64,000 nt of DNA from the NCBI GenBank assembly GCA_037951105.1, contig JBAMJV010009067.1, forward strand, positions 1 to 64,000, read 5' to 3'. This document shows, one piece after another, positions 11,449 through 20,400 of the stretch (within the stretch, counting starts at the first letter, position 1; each line of letters starts with the position of its first letter). This DNA is from Echinarachnius parma. Taxonomy: Eukaryota; Echinodermata; Echinoidea; Clypeasteroida; Echinarachniidae. Below the pieces are notes generated by a model that saw only the letters and a program-made list of their open reading frames with translations, made no database searches and was not told the origin of the DNA. The position numbers were made by a program, and so were the translations under genes.

Positions 11449-12305
11449 CAGGGTGGCCCAAAAACGGAATGGGGTACTTGCCATAATAAAGAAACATGAT
11501 GATTTGGTTCACGGGATAGGGTATCTTTTACAACAACAAAATTATACCAAGAACAATAATTTTGGTCGAGTAGTTTTTGTTGAAACCATGTCAGGTTCCC
11601 ATTTTTGTCAATTTTTACAAAATCAGTGCCTGATAAATCGCACTTCCTGCCCGTCATAAAATCGAACAACTACCCAGCTAGCCACCTGACGTCGGGCCGA
11701 TGTCGGAATTTGGTTGCCGGATGTCGGCATATCGCCGTTGGCTCGAGGTTAAAATGTCCGCCAGCCCAACATCGTCACGACGTCATTTTTGTGATATATT
11801 GGCATAACGTCATTTTCCGACAATGGCCCAACATCATGTCATGAGATGATGTTGGGCCATTGTCGGAAAATGACGTTATGCCAATATATCACAAAAATGA
11901 CGTCGTGACGATGTTGGGCTGGCGGACATTTTAACCTCGAGCCAACGGCGATATGCCGACATCCGGCAACCAAATTCCGACATCGGCCCGACGTCAGGTG
12001 GCTAGCTGGGATATGCCCCTTCTCTCGGCACACAGCTGAATGCACACTAAAAATGGTACACGTATTGGTCGTTGTTCGATGCTATGACGGGCAGTAAGTG
12101 TGATTTATCAAGCACTGACTTGATAATAATTGACACAAATAGGAACCTGACATGGTCTCACTTAAGACATCCTAAATCAAAAACTACTCGATCAAAACTA
12201 TTGTTCCTGGTATCATTTTTCCTTTGAAAAGATGGCCTATCGTGTGGACCATCATTTTTATTTATTATGGTAGGTACCCGGTTCCGTTTTTGGGGGGCCA
12301 CCCTG
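11449..12305. mobile_element. Mariner-like MITE (CAGGGTGGCCC ends), copy in A block
   Basis: Inverted ends CAGGGTGGCCCAAAAA / GGGGGGCCACCCTG with TA on each side, and arms of roughly 220 bp (GTTTTTGTTGAAACCATGTC region against its complement). A 338-bp palindrome has inserted into its centre. Paralogue at 53555-54372; a shorter relative at 24576-25086; an isolated end at 43585. TA target sites suggest a Tc1/mariner origin. No transposase. Confidence 0.85.
11673..12010. mobile_element. 338-bp near-perfect palindromic element, copy 1
   Basis: Two about 169-bp arms starting CCCAGCTAGCCACCTGACG are almost exact complements. The asymmetric centre reads GTCATGAGAT. The C block shows the empty site (AACTATGCTCC near 54070), consistent with a TA duplication. 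Full copy at 61992-62329 in the opposite orientation, half copy at 16257-16434. Open frames inside exist only because of the palindrome. Confidence 0.9.
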
Positions 12306-13170
12306 TATAGTGGTAAGCAAATGTCTTATTGCCAAATATAGCTGTAACCATACAATGGCAATTAAAACAATTACATTGTGCGATACACAGGGTATATAAT
12401 ATAGAACGTTATTATGTCAGTAGAATCGGGTCACTGCCATGCACATAGTTTTAGAATGTGGTATTGTCTATATTTCTGGATGTTTTATATTGGCAAATGT
12501 AGCTGTAACTAATGGCAATAAATGGTACGTTATTGTAGTGCAATTGGGTCGTGTCATGCACATAGTTTTTAGAATGTAGTATTGTCTACATTTCTGCATG
12601 TTTTATATTGCCAGCGTAGCTCATAAGCACTGGAAATAAAAACAAGGAGTTGCCTTTGTGTGCGGCACACAGGGTATATATCATTAAAGAACATAATCAT
12701 TTCAGTGAAATCGGGTCACTGCCATGCACATAATTGTAGGTATAAAGCAGACTGTCGATGTGTGTTTTTAACTGTGTTTTTAATAATTATGGTGTTTTTA
12801 TATATCGTAAAATTTGTAAATTTCTACTTTCACCTGCTGTTCCTCTCTAGTTTATTTAGTTTGTTTATTCTATATATAATATTTTGCCATGTAAATTTAT
12901 ATTATTTCAATGTGTCAGCCAGTGGAGGCAAAATAAAATAAATATATCTATCTATCTATTTATTTATTTATTTATTTATTTATGGATGTTTTATATTACC
13001 AAGGTAAGTGTAGCTCACAACCAATGGCAATACAAACAAGGGTTTCCCAGTTGATTGGGGGCTTAATAACCCTGTTAAATTGTACACAGATATATAGTTT
13101 GTTGTAGTGGAAGTGGGTCATAGCGCCATGCACGTAGTTTCAGACTGTGGTTGTATTTTTTGTTCATTTA
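12306..13170. repeat. Degenerate tandem array 3' of copy A
   Basis: Four to five diverged units share GGATGTTTTATATTGCCAA, TAGCTGTAACCAATGGCAAT, an ACACAGGGTATATA word and CCATGCACATAGTTTTAGA. The same array follows copy C (54375-55230), and one unit follows copy B (23215-23370), so it is part of the ancestral duplicated block. Includes a (TATC)n/(TTTA)n microsatellite at about 12945-12983. Confidence 0.7.
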
Positions 13171-13282
13171 TTTTTTAATTTTGTTAAGTGAAAGTGGGTC
13201 GATTGCCAGACTGACCATTAAAACAAATTATAGGGAGGGGGGTCTGGGGACCTTGCCTTTTCACGAGGGGGCACAGTTAAGG

Positions 13283-13505
13283 GGCCGGTCATATATTACC
13301 GGATAGAGTAAACGGATAGTAAAAATTAAATCCGTTCTTATGCGTTTCTTGTCGGTTCCTTGTCAGGCGATGTACGTTCTTCTATCCGGCTGAATGTTTT
13401 GTGCATGAAGCACTGGAGACGACTTCAACACCGGATAATTTTATTTCGCATTTTGTATTTTCGTCGAGCATCCGTTTACGCTATCCGGAGATATGTGACC
13501 GGGTC
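13283..13505. mobile_element. ~223-bp MITE with GGCCGGTCATAT ends
   Basis: Inverted termini of about 33 bp pair GGTCATATATTACCGGATAG with CTATCCGGAGATATGTGACC-like sequence and extend into AAACGGAT/ATCCGTTT. Paralogue at 55362-55585 in the C block. Superfamily not assigned. Confidence 0.8.
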
Positions 13506-13709
13506 TAAATTATGGAAATATATGTACCCTTTTCGGTGAGGTGGGATGGGGTTCGGGGGGTTACCGTAATTACCCCCACCCCTACCCCTATTGTTAATCA
13601 AAAAATCTACTTCATTTAGAAGAGTACTTGTCGTATTATTTTAAATTCCGGTTTTTAATTTATTTCTGCATTTTTCAATGTTGACAATGACAAAAACATT
13701 TTAGCAATA

Positions 13710-14665
13710 AAATAATACGTAATATAAGTAATAACTATAGGTATTCCCATCCATCAATCGTCAATCGAATTCATACAATGATAACTTTAATTTCGTCCCG
13801 AGAAGTCTGGAAACTGCAATTGCTACTTTCGATTTAGTCATTTACCATTCTAATTGATCAACGGTCATTCAAATTAAAAATTGGCCCAATTCTAATTCGT
13901 AATTTTGCAATGGAATTCGTCCCGACTGGTTAAAAACTTACGATGTGAACTTCAAATTCGTCATTGATCATTCAATTTCAATACTTAGTCGTTCAAATTC
14001 GTCATGTATAGTCTGGTGCCCTGGTTCATATGTATTTCCCTATTGTAGCTCATACAATTCATTTCAAAATTAATAACTTCAATAATAAGTGTTTCTAAAA
14101 CGATAAACTGATCACAAAACAATTAATTTCTATAATACAATTTAAAAAACGATAAATGACCAAAAGTTGAATCGATTGATTCATGCAATAAATTTGTGTA
14201 AGGAGACACATTCACATATCAAATGTTATTCAAAAAACTGTTGAATAGACGATAGACTCAAATTGTGTGAATTTCCAGGACACAAAACAAAAATAGACAT
14301 TGGGTTCAAATATACAAAGGATAATAATGAAAGAATTATTATCCTTAAGTATTAAATAGAGCTTTCCATATTCTTTGACGAATTTGAATGGGAAATAACG
14401 AAACTGAATGCACAATGACAAAATTGATCATCACATTGAACACCGGCAGGAGCGATCGGACGAAATTGAATAAGCTCTGACTAAAATGATCGGTATAGTG
14501 ACGAATTTGATTGCGAAAGAACGAAATTGTGTGTGCAATGACGAAATCAAACATTACATTTGACCGGCGAAAGACTTTCCGGACGAAATTAAAATTAACA
14601 ATTAATGAAATTGAATGACGATTGTTTAGAAATGGATAGGAAAACCTGTAATATAACGTTTTTAT
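13710..14665. mobile_element. Foldback element built from degenerate ATTCAAATTCG words, copy 1
   Basis: The left arm (13710-14050) is dominated by words such as TCATTCAAATTCGTC and the right arm (14350-14665) by GACGAATTTGAATGA. The arms pair as an inverted repeat, and inside each the 10-14-bp word recurs at irregular spacing. Near-identical copy at 55800-56730. The 32.7-34.5 kb palindrome uses the same word set. Confidence 0.75.
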
Positions 14666-14879
14666 TATATTTATGATAAGAACTATCATGTATAAATATT
14701 CTGAAGAATCTTTGTGAAATATAATCTTCATTAAATTAATTGGTTGATATACCGTACTAGAAAGTAATGTGTGCTCTTTAGTTTCATTTGACATTGGAAA
14801 TTTCCGTCGCTGTGTACGTCTTCTAATTTTAGCGTATCGACGATATGTGCGAAGTTTCAACAAAGAAGTGGGAGGACTC

Positions 14880-15190
14880 CCACCTCTTTGGTTACGCGCT
14901 GAAGTCGGCGTCCACGAACATTAACACCCGCGAATATGCAATTTGATTTTCATTCACTTAATAACATCATTTGTATGAGGATCTTACGATCGGCTGAGAA
15001 TTTAAAAACCCGCGAATGTGTTTTGCGTCGCTCAGCGCGAAATCTTAATCGCGCAAAAAAAAAAAAAACGTTTACAGTTACATGAAAATATCAAACAATC
15101 ATTTTGAGTAGTAAATTTATAAAAAATGCCAACCGTTGGGTAAAACCCACCACTACGTACATTATTGACAATTATTCCATATTCCGTTAT
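14880..15190. repeat. Relict 5' flank, part 1
   Basis: Matches 49480-49740 (GTCGGCGTCC, CGCTCAGCGCGAAAT and CCAACCGTTGGGTA blocks) and the AAACCCACCACT block of the gene family flanks. It is split from its continuation at 16180-16256 by the 985-bp element. No exon follows it, so it is probably the remains of a lost gene copy. Confidence 0.6.
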
Positions 15191-15193
15191 ATA

Positions 15194-16178
15194 CTCCGCA
15201 AAAAAAGAAACTGGACACTTGTATAAGTTGAAATATTTCATATTAATGTACGATAAAGTGTACATGATCATATATCAAATTAAAGGGAAATTAGTCCTCT
15301 ACATGCAGGGTATAACTTAAATGTGTAATCGTTCATGCATGAAATGCCATGGTCAATTAACACTAGCAAGGTCTGTTTTCAAAAATAGTAAAACAATGGA
15401 GGACCACACCATTCGACTGAAATGATAGTAAGCGTTTCACTTAAAACAAGATGATCGGGGCAAGTAAATTATGACATTATTCAACTTTATTGTTATGAAC
15501 AAACTCTGGAAATACAAATTTGTCAATAAAACAGGGCCAGGTTATGAGAACATTATCATACTGGTTTGTATTACAGGCATGAAGCTTGTCTATTTCATGT
15601 GTCCCCTGCAATTTTAACCATAATTACCTAGAGAAATGTCATGTTAAAGACTGCCCAAATGTTTGACCAAGGGTGACTTCATGTTTTGAAGATCTTTGGA
15701 CTACGGTATAATTCTATAGAAGAATTTATACCATTTTCATGCTGAAATAAGGGCACAAACTGTGGTTTTGACTAATAAAGCTTTGCCATGGAATTCCCCA
15801 TTTTGTTACTTTTGGATGAAAATAACACCTTTAACGTTCACAATTTGTCTTCATTTATACTCTTTATTGAGATGAAGATAGAAAAGGTCACATTTGTAAT
15901 GAAAAATTATGCCATCTCATGAATATAGCGTTTTAGATTATGCTTATCAACATTTATATGGTTGAGTGGATGTTCCATTTTTGCTATTTTTGAAAACAGA
16001 CCTTGGTGTGGTTAATTGACCGTGACAAGTTATGCATGAATGATTTCATCTGGATTTCATGCGAATATTGAAGAGGGTAATTGTATCTTTAATTTGATAT
16101 ACAATATCATATATTTTATTGTTAATGAATACGAAATATTTGGTCTCATACAAGTGTCCAGTTTCTTTTTTTGCGGAG
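15194..16178. mobile_element. 985-bp TA-flanked element with CTCCGCAAAAAAAGAAAC ends
   Basis: Terminal inverted repeats begin CTCCGCAAAAAAAGAAAC and end with its complement; pairing continues with interruptions for about 200 bp per side. TA lies on both sides. The relative flank at 49990-50060 is uninterrupted at this point. A 5' part of a second copy sits at 43941-44165. Likely a non-autonomous Tc1/mariner-type element. Confidence 0.85.
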
Positions 16179-16256
16179 TATATTTTAGTAAATACATCGC
16201 ATACTTTATAACTATTATGATAGAAGCGCAAATCCATGCTACTCCAGCTATAATCA

Positions 16257-16434
16257 CCCAGCTATCCACCTGACGTCGGGCCGATGTCGGAAGTTGGTTG
16301 CCGGATGTCGGCATATCGCCGTTGGCTCGAGGTTAAAATGTCCGCCAGCCCAACATCGTCACGACGTCATTTTTGTGATATATTGGCATAACGTCATTTT
16401 CCGACAATGGCCCAACATCATCTCATGACATGAT
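16257..16434. mobile_element. Half copy of the 338-bp palindromic element
   Basis: One complete arm beginning CCCAGCTATCCACCTGACG and ending nine bases past the dyad axis. The second arm is absent and unrelated sequence follows. Confidence 0.9.
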
Positions 16435-16439
16435 TCTCC

Positions 16440-16622
16440 GGTGTGAATAAGGGTCTCGTGATTGTGTGCGGTAAATTTAATTATTTCCTCAGAGTTACTG
16501 ACATTATACAAAATCTCTTAGAAATCAACCAAAGTGAGTCAAATCCTGAAAATATTCAAGCACATCCCTAGATGTATTTCCAATATACCGTTTTTTTTTT
16601 TTTATCGTCCGGAATTCTCCTT
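16440..16622. repeat. Dispersed repeat R3
   Basis: About 170 bp (CTCAGAGTTACTGACATTAT to AATTCTCCTTTAA) repeated at 41515-41680. In both places a miniature transposon begins directly at its TTTAA end, so that end is a favoured insertion site or belongs to a composite element. Confidence 0.65.
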
Positions 16623-16623
16623 T

Positions 16624-17165
16624 AAAGTGGTAGTTTAGTTTTGGTAAGGCTGAACTTTAGTAGCCAAAACCTGCACAGTAACATTATAAACTAATAGTTA
16701 TAACTCCACCATGCTCGAAAGGTATACAAAATTACAAACGACCAAGTAAAACGCCGGTTATCATTCAAAAAGAGCCATTAAAACACAAGAGGGCGCTTTT
16801 TTTTTAAAAGGCATTGGTTTCAACCATTTTCACCCAAAATTATGCATGTGATGTTTTGTTGATATAATGATTAAATAGCGAGATCATCAACAACCATTTA
16901 AAAAACGCTTTTAAAATTTTTTGAAAAAGTGCAAGCATTTTTTTAATTTTTTCAAAAAATCATCTAATTATTTGGGCCCCAAATAATTATAAGATCAGAT
17001 ATATTTATTGATATTTCAGCCGTTTCTGGGTCGATTTTGACCAAATAAAGTTTATTCTGCCATTAAAATTGCATGTTCTCTCAAATTCGACACTCAGTTT
17101 TTCATTACCTCACAAAAAAATTGCGATGTGCAGCGCCCTCTCTACCAAAACTAAACTACCCCTTT
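16624..17165. mobile_element. MITE family M1 (GGTAGTTTAGTTTTGGTA ends)
   Basis: Inverted ends GGTAGTTTAGTTTTGGTA and TACCAAAACTAAACTACCCC with recurring internal AGAGGGCGCTGCA and CTGAAATATCAATAAATATAT words. Relatives: 20950-21352, 29231-29764, 34775-35275, 45013-45602, and fragments at 48130-48204, 58240-58317 and 60886-61147. This is the most abundant family in the window. Confidence 0.85.
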
Positions 17166-17259
17166 AAGAAACCTTCGTATACTAACCTTGTCGACTTTTA
17201 CAGCTTTGCGCTACCTGTATCTGAACGTAAAGTGACCCCCAACAAATTGATATGCATTG

Positions 17260-17452
17260 AAATACAACACAACGCATTTATGCAAATAAACGGGGCAACC
17301 CACCATTAGCATAATTGAAATCCAAGTGCTACGCAAAGCATTTATCGGGGAAAACACACATTTACATTGAAATACAACCTTGTATTTTCCAGATATCAAC
17401 TAAGAAATGCAATTTGAAGTTTTCTTCTAACATCAACCGCTGATCTGATAAC
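17260..17452 (+). promoter_or_regulatory. 5' flank / probable promoter of gene copy B
   Basis: Carries the family landmarks: GCAAATAAACGGGGCAACCC, CTTGTATTTTCCAGATATCA, and AAGAAATGCAATTTGAAG ending about 30 bp before the ATG. The TTTTCCAG may be a 3' splice site of an upstream non-coding exon. Confidence 0.5.
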
Positions 17453-20400
17453 ATGAAGGACCTCTTTGTGATAGCAGGTAAGCGTTTTTCATCAGAATTT
17501 TAGACAAAGTAGTCGTATGTATTTTCAAGCCTTCATATGGATAATAATTATCTATCTATCTATCTATCTGTCCGTGTGAATTATGGGCACATGTGTGCCC
17601 AGGGAACAACGTTGCAGTGTAGTATAATGAAGTCGTATACTGAATATTATTGTTACCCCGATTTCATGTATTTATTTAGTAGAGCACTTTTACCATGGTG
17701 AATTGCACTACTAATACTATTGTTATTATATCTTCAAGGCATGCAAGGCATGATCATGCCTACAAGTACATTTGTTTGAATGTTTATAGAAATTGTTATA
17801 ATTGCAATGAAGTTCATTATTGTCATGATTGTTATTGCCTTCTTTTCCATTTGCCAGTGAATGACACATTTCTTTATAACATGTATGGTCATGTGTCATG
17901 AACTCGCCTCCAAATAGGGTGGCGCCGTTACATTTTGGGGTTTTTTGGTACCATCTTCTTAATTTTTTTCAAAACCTGAAAACCTTTCTTAACAAATTTG
18001 GTATCATTTTAAAGAGCTGTCAGAGTGCTATCTATCTGCAAAGTTGAGATACAGCTATGTGAAGGTTGGAGCAAGAGGGTGGCGCAGGAAGCGGCGCCCG
18101 TGTACAAAGTCTATGGGAAGATGTCTCTCAAAGTGCAACTTTTCCTAAAACGTTAATAACTTTGTCAAAACTAGATGCATAGCAACAATGTTGGTTTTAA
18201 ATGAAAGCTTAAACGTTGAATTATAATGTAAAATGATTGAAAAGTGTGTTTGCTTTATCAAATTTTAACTAAATTACCACAAACATAGAAAATTGGTGGT
18301 TGCCTGTACAAACTCTATATAGGGGCACAATCTTGACCGATACATTTTGTGAATTCTTTGTAAAAACGTTAATATCTTCCAAAAGAAAAGGTGTAAGACT
18401 GCAAATTTGGTACCAAATTAAAGGTTACTTATCAAATCGTATTATGTCCCAACATATTGAGGGCTTAACTTTATATTCCATTCCACTAGTGACTCCTACA
18501 TAGTGAAAATGATTAATTATTTCAACAGAAAAAAATCATGAAGTATGAATGAAAATATCTCCCGCAAAATAATAATTTACCCCATACAATATTATATTGC
18601 TGTAAAGGTCTAAGTCTGCCCTGCATGAAAATATTATCATAAGTTGTCTAGACCTACTTCAGAAAAAGTTATCAGGAAAATATTGACCTTCAAAACTGCA
18701 AACAAAATTTCAAGTTTTGGTTAATAAACAAACTTAACTGTACACCAAATGTGATTTTTGAGGGCATATTTGGGTTCCTTGGGAAATTTCCTTTCAGTAA
18801 ATGTATAGTTGTGATAGGATAGGGGGACTTCCTCAGAAAATATTAGCTATCCGATTGTAACAGTGTCCCGCAGAAGCCCAATCGGCATATAACGCAAAAG
18901 GAGGTGACCTCACGACGCATGACCGTATATGTTTGAAGACCTATACAAATATATATTATCTTATCTTATCTTCAAGCAACCATGGAACAAGTGGACTTTA
19001 AAACAGTCATTCGACCCAGAACATCCCAACCCCACGACACGAAGATTACATAACATGCCTAATCGAAAAGTCTGAGAAATTCATGAAGGCTATTAACTTT
19101 GTTGAGTGATTTTCTTCTTGAATTAATTACTTCATAATTCATATCCTAACATGATATGAAGAGTGGTCACATGTGTGCTCACAAAACAACGTTGTAGTGT
19201 AGAGCAATGAAGTCGTACTGAATATTGTTGTATATATATATATACATACATAATAATGCAAAGAATAATCATAAATGATTGAGAAGGAAGAATAATAGGC
19301 ATAGCTTAATAAGCATTATTCCTCCCTTTAATCCTTCCCCATGAATTAATTGAGTACAAAGGGCCGATAGATTGGCTTGCCAATGACCTGAATTTGGATC
19401 TGTCTTCAATCACACGGTCCCCGTGGCCTAGTGGTTAAGGCGTCAGCGTTCCAAGCTGGAAACCCGGGTTCGAGTCCTGGCGGAGACCAATTTTTCGACC
19501 AGTGCCTTTTTTCATTTGGAGGATTAAAGGGAGGAACAATGCTTATTAAGCTACGCCTATTATTCTTCCTTCTCAATCATATATGATTATTCTTTGCATT
19601 ATTTAAATATTGGAAGAAACCAAAGCTGTATGTATTAGTTCGCCTTTCGTTGATATATATGTTCTAACTAATACTTGAATCACTCCTTTGTGATCCAGCT
19701 GAAGTACAGGCGGCTTGCATTGTTCGTAACTCCTTCCCCATGAATTAATTGAGTACAAAGGGCAGAGAGATTGGCTTGCCAATGACCTGAATTTGGATCT
19801 GTCTTCAATCACACGGTCCCCGTGGCCTAGTGGTTAAGGCGTCAGTGTTCCAAGCTGGAGACCCGGGTTCGAGTCCTGGCGGAGACCAATTTTTCGACCA
19901 GTGCCTTTTTTCATTTGGAGTATTAAAGGGAGGAACAATGCTTATTAAGCTACGCCTATTATTCTTCGTTCTCAATCATTTATGATTATTCTTTGCATTA
20001 TTTAAATATTGGAAGAAACCAAAGCTGTATGTATTAGTTCGACTTTCGTTTATATATACATATATAGGTACACAAATATATCTAACCTATGTCTCTCCAC
20101 TGGAGAAGGAAGGCCTATAGCTGCAGATCTTCATCACCATTCTATTTTCTTCTTTCGTGTGCTTGTCGCATCAATGTAACACACCCAAATCCTCTGAACA
20201 TCTGATGTCATCCATTCAACGCCTACTCTGTCTGCCTCTTCGTCTGGTCTGAGTTGTTGGTGTCAAATTAGTTATATGCGTCCATCTGTTGTCCGTACGT
20301 CTTGCAAGGGTGGCCTTCCCATCTCCATTTCTTTGTTTTTTATTTCCGGTATGATATTCCTGGTATATGTTTTATTTCTTAAGTCCTCATTTCTGACCTT

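Noticed and set aside
11605..12045. Two similar 68-79-codon frames on opposite strands
   Set aside because: Mirror translations of the same palindromic element.
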